Source of the DNA: an uncultured Clostridia bacterium
GTDB taxonomy: Bacteria; Bacillota; Clostridia; TANB77; CAG-508
Reading direction: 5' to 3'
Assembly (NCBI GenBank): GCA_947588945.1
Contig: CANPZY010000013.1
Location: 1 to 48,992 of the forward strand
Length of the DNA: 48,992 bases
In this document: in pieces, positions 1-9,903 of the stretch
How the letters are laid out: every line of letters begins with the position of its first letter
Position numbering within the stretch: the stretch's first letter is position 1
Translations under genes and position numbers: made by a program
The notes under the pieces: model-generated
Databases searched by the model: none
What the model was told of the DNA's origin: nothing
What the model saw: the letters and a program-made list of their open reading frames with translations, nothing else

Positions 1-75
1 TATTGCTTTAAACTTGCAACTTCTCTTACAAATTGCGTTTACTTTACAAAATTGCATTTACTTTTTCACTTGACC
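1..75. repeat. Left copy of a 75-bp inverted repeat at the window ends
   Basis: Bases 1-75 match the reverse complement of 48916-48990 with one difference (base 49 against 48942). The repeat contains two near-identical units in tandem, one around TTGCGTTTACTT and one around TTGCATTTACTT. It overlaps the last codons of miaB, whose stop codon lies inside it. Ends built from repeated blocks like this are typical of IS21-family elements (family knowledge). I infer that the window stops inside copies of such an element, but no transposase is present. Confidence 0.85.
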
Positions 76-1539
76 GCCTATTATATTTCCTTTCAAATAC
101 CATTGATGTTCTGAAATTATTTTAATCTTTATAACTTTTCCTATCAAGTCATCTTTCCCTTCAAAATTAACAATTTTATTAGAAACTGTCCTTCCAGTTA
201 GCATCTTATCATTATTTTTGCTTTTTCCTTCAACTAGTATTTCAACTTCTTTTCCAACATAAGTCTTATTCTGATCTTGCATCCTATTTTCAACTTGATT
301 TTTTAATCTCTCAAATCTTTCATGTTTTATTTTTTCTGGAATTTGATTTTCCATTTTGTCAGCAACTGTTCCAACCCTTCTTGAATAAATAAACATAAAT
401 ACTTGTTCAAAATCAACTTTTCTTACTACATCTAATGTATCTTCAAAATCTTCTTCAGTTTCACCTGGGAAACCAACAATTATATCAGTTGAAAATGTTA
501 TTTCTGGAATCTCTTTTTTTATTTTTTCAGCTAATTTTAGATATTCTTCTTTAGTATATTTTCTATTCATAGCTTTCAAAATTTTTGTACTTCCTGATTG
601 AAGTGGTAAATGAATTTGTTTGCAAACTTTTTTTGAATTTTTTATTGCTTCAATTACATCATCTGTAAAATCTTTAGGATGTGGCGATATAAATCTTATT
701 CTCTCTATTCCTTTTATTTTATTTAGAGCTATTAACAATGTAGCAAATGAATTAACTATAATCTCGCTTTTTTCTTTACCTGATTGCTCTAATAAATCTT
801 TATTTATTTTTACTTTAAAATCTACATCTTCCCCTTTTTCTTTTTGGCTAACTAAGTATGAATTCACATTTTGTCCTAATAATGTGATTTCTTTGTATCC
901 TTGTCTTGCTAATTCTTGAACTTCATTTATTATATCTTGAGGATTTCTACTTCTTTCTCTTCCTCTTACATAAGGAACTATACAATATGTACAAAAATTA
1001 TTGCATCCATTCATTATTGTAACTGATGCTTTAATTTTATCTTCTCTGTAAACTGGAACACCCTCATATACAATTCCATCAATATCTATTACATCTTCAA
1101 TTTTCTTTTTTTCTTTAATTGATTCATATAAATCTTTAGGAAATTGCTCTAGAGTATGTGTACCAAAAACTATATCAACAAACTTATAACTTTCTTTTAT
1201 TTTATTGGTTATATGTTTTTCTTGCATCATGCAACCACCTATAGCTATAATTGTTCCTTTTTCTTCCTTATATTTTTTTACTTCTCCTAATTTTCCAAAA
1301 AGTCTTTCTTCTGCATTTTCTCTAACACAACAAGTATTAAAAATTATTAAGTCAGCATTCTCTATCTTTTCAGTTTTTGAATATCCTGCTTCATTAAGCA
1401 TACCGCTGATTTTTTCAGAATCATTTTCGTTCAGTTGGCATCCCATTGTTAGAATATGATATTTAGGACTTTTATTTTTGTTCATTTCTTTTATTTTTTC
1501 TATGTATTTTAATTCTTCATTTACTTTTTTTATTTGCAC
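58..1539 (-). CDS. miaB: tRNA-2-methylthio-N6-dimethylallyladenosine synthase MiaB
   Basis: A radical-SAM methylthiotransferase that adds the 2-methylthio group to N6-isopentenyl-A37 of tRNAs reading UNN codons. It acts after MiaA, which is also encoded here. The N-terminal domain carries the cluster-binding cysteines C34 (GCQLN), C70 (NTCC) and C103 (GGCM). The radical-SAM motif is C179-xxx-C183-xx-C186, and a TRAM RNA-binding domain fills roughly residues 425-490. Length is 493 aa, a little longer than usual because of a charged insert of about 30 residues after LLGQNVNSY. The start is GTG, with AGGAG nine bases upstream. The last residues (GQVKK and stop) are encoded inside the terminal repeat, so the native C-terminus may have been replaced by an element insertion. 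Identification is secure; only the exact end is in doubt. Confidence 0.95.
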   Translation of the reverse strand: MQIKKVNEELKYIEKIKEMNKNKSPKYHILTMGCQLNENDSEKISGMLNEAGYSKTEKIENADLIIFNTCCVRENAEERLFGKLGEVKKYKEEKGTIIAIGGCMMQEKHITNKIKESYKFVDIVFGTHTLEQFPKDLYESIKEKKKIEDVIDIDGIVYEGVPVYREDKIKASVTIMNGCNNFCTYCIVPYVRGRERSRNPQDIINEVQELARQGYKEITLLGQNVNSYLVSQKEKGEDVDFKVKINKDLLEQSGKEKSEIIVNSFATLLIALNKIKGIERIRFISPHPKDFTDDVIEAIKNSKKVCKQIHLPLQSGSTKILKAMNRKYTKEEYLKLAEKIKKEIPEITFSTDIIVGFPGETEEDFEDTLDVVRKVDFEQVFMFIYSRRVGTVADKMENQIPEKIKHERFERLKNQVENRMQDQNKTYVGKEVEILVEGKSKNNDKMLTGRTVSNKIVNFEGKDDLIGKVIKIKIISEHQWYLKGNIIGGQVKK

Positions 1540-1615
1540 TAGTTTAATCTCCTATTTATATAATATTTTAATAAAAATCTAATTAATTTAAAGTCATATT
1601 TCCATATATAAAAAC

Positions 1616-1650
1616 AAGAAAATATAATTAATAATTTATTATATTTTCTT
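1616..1650 (-). terminator. Terminator after the secF-like gene
   Basis: A perfect 12-bp inverted repeat (AAGAAAATATAA / TTATATTTTCTT) around an 11-nt loop lies 34 bases past the secF-like stop. On the minus strand it is followed by a T-rich tract. It separates the secretion operon from miaB, although an AT-only stem is weak. Confidence 0.55.
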
Positions 1651-1683
1651 ATTTTATATAAATATTTATTTGCATAATATAGC

Positions 1684-2337
1684 CTATTCAGGTTTGTTTT
1701 CTTCCTTTTTTGCTGATTTAGTGTCTAATTGCATTTCACTCTTAATCGTACTAATAAATACTGCTAGAGCATATACAAAAAGTGCTATTGACATTACTAA
1801 TTCATTTACTGGAATTCTTGCAATTGCATATATACTATACAATAAGCCTTCTGATATAATTAAATTTCTTATAAGTTCCACCATCTTTTTGGTTCCCTTA
1901 TATCTAACAGCATAAAATGCTACTATTAATAAAGTAGATAATCCAAATGGAATTATATAAGGTTCTATTATACTACTTAGCTTAACATTTGAAATATGTT
2001 CTATAGAAAAACTACTTGATGTTAATTCTACTCCATATTTTTCATTAATCTTTGAACATAAATCTTGAACTTGCTCATCTGTAACATTTTCTGTAACTTT
2101 TATAATTGCACTATCACCAAATAATTCAACTTCTTGAACTAGAATATTTTTTGAATTCCATATTTGAGATGCAATTTCTTTTATTTCTTTAGTAGTAATA
2201 CTTTTTCCTACTGTAAATGTTATAGTATTTCCTTCAGCATAATTTAAGTCTACTCTTAATCCAATTGTTGCAGTCAATATAATTGCAATGATAAATATTA
2301 TAACTAATGCTATATATAATATTTTTTTTGATTTCAT
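1684..2337 (-). CDS. secF: SecF-like protein-export membrane protein (divergent, short)
   Basis: Predicted SecF half of the SecDF complex, which uses the proton motive force to help preproteins leave the Sec channel. It is 217 aa, against about 300 for typical SecF. It has one N-terminal membrane segment (about 6-25), an extracytoplasmic domain whose GLRVDLNY stretch sits where SecF normally has its D-F-x-GG-T motif, and about three further segments (about 126-197) instead of five. Its place directly after the secD-like gene, in an operon with yajC, supports the call. Identity rests on context and layout more than on motif conservation. A Lys/Glu-rich cytoplasmic tail ends the protein. Confidence 0.65.
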   Translation of the reverse strand: MKSKKILYIALVIIFIIAIILTATIGLRVDLNYAEGNTITFTVGKSITTKEIKEIASQIWNSKNILVQEVELFGDSAIIKVTENVTDEQVQDLCSKINEKYGVELTSSSFSIEHISNVKLSSIIEPYIIPFGLSTLLIVAFYAVRYKGTKKMVELIRNLIISEGLLYSIYAIARIPVNELVMSIALFVYALAVFISTIKSEMQLDTKSAKKEENKPE

Positions 2338-2416
2338 TTTACTATTTTTGCTCCTTGTAATATATTTAGGTTTTTAAGGTTTCCTATAATCCTTTATTAA
2401 TCAATTTATGTTTAAA

Positions 2417-3979
2417 TTATTTACTTCTTATTATAAAATTAGTAACTATTAAATTATAAAGTATGCTTATATCTATTGCCCAGAATGTAACCATTCCAAA
2501 GCTGTAAATTGAATCCCAATTTATAAAACAACATATAATTGATAATATTATCAATGGAATTATAGACATACAATACTTTTTAAGTGTTTTATCATAGTTT
2601 TCAATTTTTTCTTCTCTTGTTAATTTTTTATCCTTTAATTTTTCAAATAACACATAATAGAATCCTAAATCCAGTATAAATGCAAATCCTATAGCAAATA
2701 TTCCTTCTAATGATAATGTTACATTAGTATATCTTAATGCGATTAATAACACTGCTATATATCCAACTGAAAGTATTGTACTTAATACTCCTTTCATCTT
2801 GAATTTTATTATCATAGCAATTGAGATTATTACACCTATTCCAATTAATACATAAATTATTGTATTTATATCACTTGTTTGTATTCTTCCGCCAACATAA
2901 ATGTTTCCTGTAACTTCATAATCAATAGGTAATGGATCATTTTCAATTATAGCTGCTATATTATAACCACCATATAATGCAGATTGAAGATCGTTTGCAT
3001 CTACATAAGACCCCATTGATAACTCTAATTTTCCACTATCTATAACTTCATCAAAACTTGTTGAAAGCATTACTGTATCATCTATTTTTAAATCAATTGT
3101 TTTTTTGACTTCTTCACCACTAGCCCCTGATTCATCTACTGCATTTTCATCAGTTGTATTTTCATCAGTTGCATTTTCCTCTGATGTATTCTCTTCTGAT
3201 GTATTCTCTTGTGTAGCATTTTCCTCAGTTGTTGCTTCTGAAACATTATTATCTGATTCATCAGTACTATCTTCTGCTGTTTCATTATCTACTGCATTTA
3301 CTATAACTGTTGCATCTGAATTATATTGTTCTGTAATATTTTTAAATATTTTTGTTCCATTTAAATTAAAATTAATATCCATTCCTACAATAGAATAACC
3401 ATAAGTATCTGTTGCTCTAACATTTACACTTTTTACATCTTTATTAGTAAGCAAAACTTCTCCTGTATTTGTATCTGATACCTCAAAATTACCCTTTTGA
3501 ACTAAATCTGATAAAATAATATCTGTTTGTTCATTTTCTGGAAGTGATAATTCTATTTTTCCTGTTTTATTATCAAATGCTAAAATAAAGTCATCAATTT
3601 TTAAAGCTTTTAATCTCGCTCTAAATACTTCTTCGGCTTTTTTATAATTATTTAATTTTTCATTTTCTTTTTCTGCAGAATTATCTTCTACCGTATTTTC
3701 TGTATTTTCATTTTCTATATTATTTTCTGTTTCTATAGAATTATCTTCTACTTTTGCTTCGCCTAAATCTATACTCTCATTTTCATTTTCAGTTTGTATC
3801 TCTGAAGGCACTAAAGTTATAAATCTATATCCACTTGCATCTGTTCCTAATATATAATTTGGTAACGAACTTACCATTTGATTCTTATCTAAATGATATA
3901 TCCCTACAAATGATATTAATGATACTAATATAATTACTAATATAGTTAAAGCTATGTTTAATTTTTTCTGCGTTTTCAT
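2417..3979 (-). CDS. secD: SecD-like protein-export membrane protein with acidic low-complexity insert
   Basis: Predicted SecD subunit, 520 aa. An N-terminal membrane segment (about 8-28) precedes an extracytoplasmic domain and a C-terminal block of membrane segments (about 370-515). The stretch GGYNIAAIIENDPLP followed by VGGRIQ resembles the end of the SecD P1 domain. The family is recognisable, but the usual D1 region is poorly conserved. Two acidic Asn/Glu/Thr-rich stretches interrupt the external domain, at about residues 60-110 and 235-285; the second is a run of near-repeats such as EENTSEEN. It lies between the TIGR04086 gene and secF in the order common in Clostridia. The family is fairly sure; how active such a divergent protein is remains open. 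Confidence 0.72.
   Translation of the reverse strand: MKTQKKLNIALTILVIILVSLISFVGIYHLDKNQMVSSLPNYILGTDASGYRFITLVPSEIQTENENESIDLGEAKVEDNSIETENNIENENTENTVEDNSAEKENEKLNNYKKAEEVFRARLKALKIDDFILAFDNKTGKIELSLPENEQTDIILSDLVQKGNFEVSDTNTGEVLLTNKDVKSVNVRATDTYGYSIVGMDINFNLNGTKIFKNITEQYNSDATVIVNAVDNETAEDSTDESDNNVSEATTEENATQENTSEENTSEENATDENTTDENAVDESGASGEEVKKTIDLKIDDTVMLSTSFDEVIDSGKLELSMGSYVDANDLQSALYGGYNIAAIIENDPLPIDYEVTGNIYVGGRIQTSDINTIIYVLIGIGVIISIAMIIKFKMKGVLSTILSVGYIAVLLIALRYTNVTLSLEGIFAIGFAFILDLGFYYVLFEKLKDKKLTREEKIENYDKTLKKYCMSIIPLIILSIICCFINWDSIYSFGMVTFWAIDISILYNLIVTNFIIRSK
3105..3235 (-). repeat. Acidic degenerate coding repeat in secD-like gene
   Basis: Short near-repeats encode runs of the type (S/T)EEN(T/A) and (T)DEN(T/A). 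They form a disordered acidic linker in the external part of the SecD-like protein. In this AT-rich genome such a tract can change length by slippage. Confidence 0.6.
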
Positions 3980-3993
3980 TTTTCCTCCTAAAT

Positions 3994-4395
3994 TTATTTA
4001 TGTATATTCACTCCAATTATTCCTCCAATTACTCCTGCTAAAATTGAAGCCACTAACATTATAACCGTTTTTATGTTAAATGTAAAGCCCGTTATAGCTA
4101 TACTTGATAATAAATATATAAAAATTATATAAATTCCACCTACAATTGCACCATTTAGTAATCCATTTTTATGAATATTCATTGTGCTTAAAATACTTCC
4201 TATTAGTATACTTAAAGCTGCTATAGTAATTACCGAAGTTGGTATTATATTTTCTGATACATTAGTAAATGTAAGAATAATTGATAATATTAATAATAAT
4301 ACCATAGATATTAATATTGATATTATACTACCTTTTATTATTTTTATCAAATTATTAGTTTTTGAGCCTTCATCTAATTTTTTTACATTTTCCAT
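3994..4395 (-). CDS. TIGR04086-family membrane protein
   Basis: A small integral membrane protein, about 133 aa from the chosen start, with four predicted membrane segments and Gly-rich helices near the end (GGIYIIF, AGVIGGIIG). Size, layout and position between yajC and secD fit the TIGR04086 family, a Firmicutes protein of unknown function that accompanies secDF. The reading frame is open to 4461, but the start at 4395 is preferred: AAGGTGG lies eight bases upstream of it and no ribosome binding site precedes the longer form. A role in membrane-protein handling is inferred from position only. Confidence 0.75.
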   Translation of the reverse strand: MENVKKLDEGSKTNNLIKIIKGSIISILISMVLLLILSIILTFTNVSENIIPTSVITIAALSILIGSILSTMNIHKNGLLNGAIVGGIYIIFIYLLSSIAITGFTFNIKTVIMLVASILAGVIGGIIGVNIHK

Positions 4396-4487
4396 ATATA
4401 CTTCCACCTTATAAAATTTATTTAGGTTTTTGGTTTTACCTATAAACCATATTTGATTCAATTATATGCAGAAGTATATATATTTTA

Positions 4488-4766
4488 TTACTTTATATCT
4501 CTATCATCTAATCCTGCTACAGCCCACTTTTCAATAGATAATTTTACTTTATCAGGATTAGTTTCTAAGATTATTCTATCATCTTCGATTGTATTTATTA
4601 CCCCAGATAATCCAGAATAAGTTATTACTTTGTCTCCTTTTTTTAATTCATCTTGCATCTTTTTTATATTTTTTTCTTGTCTTTTTCTTTCTGCAAAAGA
4701 GACATAATATATAAGTAATATCATTATAATTACTACAATAGTTGTTAAAATATCTTTTAGCTCCAT
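4488..4766 (-). CDS. yajC: Preprotein translocase subunit YajC
   Basis: A single-pass membrane protein that associates with SecDF and the Sec translocon. It is 92 aa: one N-terminal membrane helix (about 8-24), a basic stretch (ERKRQEKN), then the compact domain with KKGDKVITYSGLSGVI, the YajC family signature. It is the first gene of the yajC - TIGR04086 - secD - secF group. In many Clostridia that group directly follows tgt; here a WG-repeat gene sits between them. Confidence 0.92.
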   Translation of the reverse strand: MELKDILTTIVVIIMILLIYYVSFAERKRQEKNIKKMQDELKKGDKVITYSGLSGVINTIEDDRIILETNPDKVKLSIEKWAVAGLDDRDIK

Positions 4767-4814
4767 TTTTATTTCCTTTCATTTTACAAATAAAAATTTT
4801 GAAATGAATAAAAT

Positions 4815-6459
4815 TTATTCTTCTATATTATCATCTTGCTGAATTTGCTCATCCTGAATTATATCATCATCTTGCTGAATCTGCTCATCCTGAATTATAT
4901 CATCATCTTGCTGAATTGGTACATCCTGAACTATATCATCATTTTGTTGAATTTGACTATTTTGAACTATATCATCACTTTCCTCATTACTATCATTGCT
5001 GTTTTGAATATCATCGTTATTTTCTTGAATATTATCATTATTTTGAGATTCATTTTCATTATTTTGTTTTGATTGTTCTTCATACCACCAATTTACAATG
5101 TCTAATGCTTGATTTTGGAATGTTACATAATATGTTGTTACATCTGCTATTGTTGTTGAATAAACATTATCTAAAACAATATTTATCATTGGCTCACCAA
5201 GATTGCTAACAATTCCATATTTTCTAGTTACTGTATTATTATTTTGATTTGCATTATCAACTTCAACAACAATACCTTTTATATCTGGAATAACTACTAC
5301 TGAACTTGTATTTCTATTTCCTGTATTAGGTACATCTCTACAGCCTATTCCGTCATACTCAACAGGTACAATCGTTTCACCATTTTTATCAATTAAGCCC
5401 CATTTCTCATTTAATGAAACTGGTATAGCATTTCCAAATAATAAATATCGATTTGTTACATTTGCGTCATTATATGAATTTGCATTTAGTCCTATAGTAT
5501 CATAATCTTGATGAATTATGATTTTTCCATTACTGTTAATTACACCTTGCTTATTGCTACTTGTAACTAAATATAATCCAGCATTTTTATCAATTATTTC
5601 TATTTTATCATAGTCTGGTCTAACTTTTGTAATTCCATCACTACCAATTATTCCTACTTTTTTATCTTCAGTCGTAACAATAAAATCTTCTGTTCCTTCC
5701 ATATACTCAACTTGTGTATATCTTGGAGTAATAACTGAATTTATTGTACCATTACTGCTAATTAAATTTACACCATAAAGTGTTGTACCTTCATCTTGTA
5801 CAACTATTAAATTATTAAGTATAGCTTTTTCATTATTAAATTTTACTTGATCAGAGAAATTTGACTTTTCTAAACTAGCGTTAGCAATTGCACCTTCATA
5901 ATATGTTGTTAAATAAGGTAGTGTTTGTATTATTACTGTATTTGTACTATCATCATAACTTATATTTAAATTAAAAGCTCTTGAAAGTCCTTTACTACTT
6001 ATATATAAGTTTTCTCCCTTTAACATAACTTCCTCATCTATTTCAAAAGTCTGTGGTTGCAAATTTCCTGTACCGAGGATATTTTACTATTTCATTTGAA
6101 CCTGAAGCAAATGTAACAATTTCTTTAGAATTATTTACATAGCATTTTGTTCTATCTTCAGAAAATTGTTTATATCCCCCTGGATAATAAATATAACCAA
6201 CATAAGGACAAATATTGCTAATTGATGTATATACTTTTCCATCTTGTATAATGAATAAACCTTCTTCATTACTTGCTTTAGTATTTTGTAATCCATCTAT
6301 ACTAACCTTAAAAAGTTGCGTTTGCAACTTTTGTGCATAAACCCATATTATAACTGCAGTAATTATTAAAATTACTATTAATACCAAAACTATTACAAGT
6401 GGTATACTTACCTTTCCTTTTTTCTTTTCTTGTATAGGATTTTCTGGCATTAAATCCAT
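4815..6459 (-). CDS. Membrane-anchored WG-repeat protein, read through a +1 frameshift
   Basis: Two open frames (6043-6471 and 4815-6062) together make one protein of about 547 aa. The first part has a cytoplasmic tail, a membrane helix (about 20-45) and the start of an external domain. The second continues it with a region resembling the copper-amine-oxidase N-terminal/stalk domain, then three WG-type beta repeats (KVGIIGSDG, KQGVINSNG, KWGLIDKNG) and a C-terminal array of 12-residue Asp/Gln-rich repeats. The frames join at CGG 6073-6075: skipping the C gives Tyr-Pro-Gly-Thr-Gly instead of Tyr-Pro-Arg. The start is taken as the second ATG (6459), because the first (6471) is only one base from AGGAAGG. 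It is probably a cell-surface protein of unknown function. Without the shift it would be a 138-residue anchor lacking all its repeats. Confidence 0.75.
4819..4975 (-). repeat. Tandem 36-bp coding repeat at the 3' end of the WG-repeat gene
   Basis: At least four copies encode a 12-residue unit of the form DIIQDEQIQQDD. The two copies nearest the stop are almost identical and the earlier ones have diverged. It forms an acidic, Gln-rich tail that probably varies in length between strains. Confidence 0.8.
6073..6075 (-). other. CGG codon at +1 frameshift site (WG-repeat gene)
   Basis: In the upstream frame the codons are TAT CCT CGG TAC, and this frame stops ten codons later. Dropping the C of CGG gives CCT GGT ACA and joins the two halves exactly. 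The same arrangement occurs in rsmD and mutL. Confidence 0.8.
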
Positions 6460-6518
6460 ATTTTTCACCATTCCTTCCTAAGGCAAAATATTTAGTTGAA
6501 CAAGAAATAATTTCAACA

Positions 6519-7646
<1,128 letters not shown>

Positions 7647-7670
7647 TTATTCTATTCCTTCCAATTTTTA

Positions 7671-8738
7671 TTATTTTTGCATTTCATCTGTTTCATCAGA
7701 AATATTTCGATTATCTCTTACATCATTATTAAGTTGTTCTATCTGATCATTCTCTTTCTCAAGTTGAATCTGTCTATTCATACTCTGATCAACTTTTAAT
7801 TCTTCAAAAAATTCATTTTGTTTCTTTGGATTTAAAGCTTCCATTCTATTTGCAAATGATTTATCAGCATGATAATTAATCTTTAACATCCCTAATTTAT
7901 CTCTTTCTATATCAATTTTTCTTCTCTTTAGAAGTCTCATGATTCTTACAACTGAATCAACTTTCTGTAAACGAGCCATATCATTAACGTCTTTACTATT
8001 TTTTAGTTGCAAATATTCATTGTATAACTGTTCTAAATCAAAAGGTTTATCAGTTAATCTAAATTTAATTTTTTGCATTTTGACTTTTTCTAAATGAGAT
8101 TCTTTTTTTAGAATATTTTTAATTTTTAGTTGCCCAAATGTAAGTTTTTCAAATACTAGACTACTTTCCCCTTTATCCTCGAGAGAATCTATATTAATAT
8201 ATCCTAAATCATTTAAAGCTTGAAATGTTTTTATGTTTATACCATGTGTTACTGTTGAAAATACTGTATTATATGCACAATAATCTTTATTTTCAATTGG
8301 AATTTTTTTCTGTTTCAAGTCTTCTGCTTCTTGCTTATATCTTTGTAATCCAACTAATGTCTGTAGTCCCATTAGCGCTGCTTTTTCTCCTGCTTTAAAA
8401 TCTTTCATTATTTTTAAGCCTCTCACATCTGTTGCGTCTTGAAATATTTTTCGTTCACCTTTTAAATTTCTTCTTGTTAAAAATAACATATCATCATATT
8501 TTTTATATATTGTTTTTTTAATAGCCTTAGTTCCACCTACTGCGTAAATTCCAGCACCTAACACTGCTAATAATGGACTTGATGGAACAGCCATTAAAAC
8601 AATACCTGCAGCAGAAATGCCAATATCTACAGTAATTTTTCCAATTTTTTTTAATTTTTCTCCAACTCTTCTTATGTTTCTTTTACTTTGTAAAGATAAT
8701 TTGTTATTTACTTTTATTGGTAAATTATTATTATCCAT
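7671..8738 (-). CDS. Unknown protein with a hydrophobic hairpin
   Basis: I do not recognise this 355-aa protein. It has a basic N-terminus (SKRNIRRVGEKLKK) and one or two hydrophobic segments (about 38-72) rich in Gly and Ala. A largely helical, highly charged part follows (RRNLKGERKIFQD, LKNILKKESH) and the tail is Asn/Asp/Gln-rich and probably disordered. There are no obvious catalytic motifs. It has a GGAG ribosome binding site, and its position between queA and tgt with short gaps suggests cotranscription but not a role in queuosine. It may peripherally associate with the membrane. Confidence 0.6.
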   Translation of the reverse strand: MDNNNLPIKVNNKLSLQSKRNIRRVGEKLKKIGKITVDIGISAAGIVLMAVPSSPLLAVLGAGIYAVGGTKAIKKTIYKKYDDMLFLTRRNLKGERKIFQDATDVRGLKIMKDFKAGEKAALMGLQTLVGLQRYKQEAEDLKQKKIPIENKDYCAYNTVFSTVTHGINIKTFQALNDLGYINIDSLEDKGESSLVFEKLTFGQLKIKNILKKESHLEKVKMQKIKFRLTDKPFDLEQLYNEYLQLKNSKDVNDMARLQKVDSVVRIMRLLKRRKIDIERDKLGMLKINYHADKSFANRMEALNPKKQNEFFEELKVDQSMNRQIQLEKENDQIEQLNNDVRDNRNISDETDEMQK

Positions 8739-8819
8739 TTTTCTTCTCCGTTTTTTTTATTTTTTTCCTTTATTTCAAATAAGTTATAATATTATGTTTC
8801 TCCATTTTACTATAGATTT

Positions 8820-9842
8820 TTATTTTATAAACATTGCATCTCCAAAGCTAAAAAATCTATATTTTTCATCTACTGCATGTTTATATGCTTTTAATATTGT
8901 TTCTTTATCAGCAAAGGCTGAAACTAGCATTAATAATGTTGATTCTGGTAAATGAAAATTTGTAATAAGTGCATCTATACATTTAAACTTATATCCTGGA
9001 TAAATAAATATTCCGGTGTCTCCTTCTGTTTCTTTTACAAAACCTTGTTCATCAGCAACTGTTTCTAGTGTTCTACATGAAGTTGTTCCCACTGAAATAA
9101 CTCTTTTTCCTGCTTTCTTTGCATTATTAATCTTATCAGCATCTTCTTTTTTTATATAAAAATGCTCTGTATGCATATGATGGTCCTCAATATTTTTTTC
9201 TTTTACTGGTCTAAAAGTTCCTATTCCAACGTGAAGTGTAACATTTGCAATGACAATACCTTTTTCTTCTATTTTTTTCAAGAGTTCTTCTGTAAAGTGA
9301 AGTCCTGCCGTTGGAGCTGCACTTGAGCCTAAATATTTTGCATAAACTGTTTGATATCTATCATTATCTTTTAATGATTCGTGTATATAAGGTGGAAGTG
9401 GCATAAGTCCAATTTTATCAAGTATTTCATTAAATATTCCATTATAATCAAATCTAACTTTTCTAGTTCCGTCTTCTAGAATTTCTAATATTTCTGCTTT
9501 TAATAGTCCATCACCAAATATTACTTTTGCACCAACACGAAGTTTATTCCCTGGTCTTACCATACACTCCCATATATCGCCTTCAATATTATTTAAAAGT
9601 ACAAATTCAACATTTGCTCCAGTTTCCTTTTTTCCATAAAGTCGTGCTGGAAGTACTTTTGTATTATTTCTAACTAAGCAATCTCCGGGTTCTAAATAAT
9701 CGATTATGTCTTTAAATACTTTATCTTCAAAAGATTTCGTATTTCTATCTAAAACTAATAATCTAGATTCATCTCTATTTTTTATTGGCACTTGTGCAAT
9801 TAATTCTTCTGGTAAATCATAATTAAATTCAGTTAATTCCAT
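8820..9842 (-). CDS. queA: S-adenosylmethionine:tRNA ribosyltransferase-isomerase QueA
   Basis: Transfers and isomerises the ribosyl group of S-adenosylmethionine onto preQ1 in tRNA to form epoxyqueuosine, after Tgt has inserted preQ1. It is 340 aa, the normal length. The N-terminus ([21 protein letters not shown]), the central LPARLYGKK and LPPYI stretches, and the conserved [21 protein letters not shown] and [18 protein letters not shown] segments are all present. It lies between ileS and the unknown gene before tgt. Confidence 0.97.
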   Translation of the reverse strand: MELTEFNYDLPEELIAQVPIKNRDESRLLVLDRNTKSFEDKVFKDIIDYLEPGDCLVRNNTKVLPARLYGKKETGANVEFVLLNNIEGDIWECMVRPGNKLRVGAKVIFGDGLLKAEILEILEDGTRKVRFDYNGIFNEILDKIGLMPLPPYIHESLKDNDRYQTVYAKYLGSSAAPTAGLHFTEELLKKIEEKGIVIANVTLHVGIGTFRPVKEKNIEDHHMHTEHFYIKKEDADKINNAKKAGKRVISVGTTSCRTLETVADEQGFVKETEGDTGIFIYPGYKFKCIDALITNFHLPESTLLMLVSAFADKETILKAYKHAVDEKYRFFSFGDAMFIK

Positions 9843-9903
9843 TATATTTTTTGCCTTAAATATTAATTAAGTCCTTTCTTTAAATTTCAGTTAGCTTTTA
9901 TAA

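Noticed and set aside
4819-4975. CRISPR array or other noncoding direct repeat
   Set aside because: The 36-bp periodicity is an in-frame 12-residue protein repeat without spacers; I saw no CRISPR array in the window.
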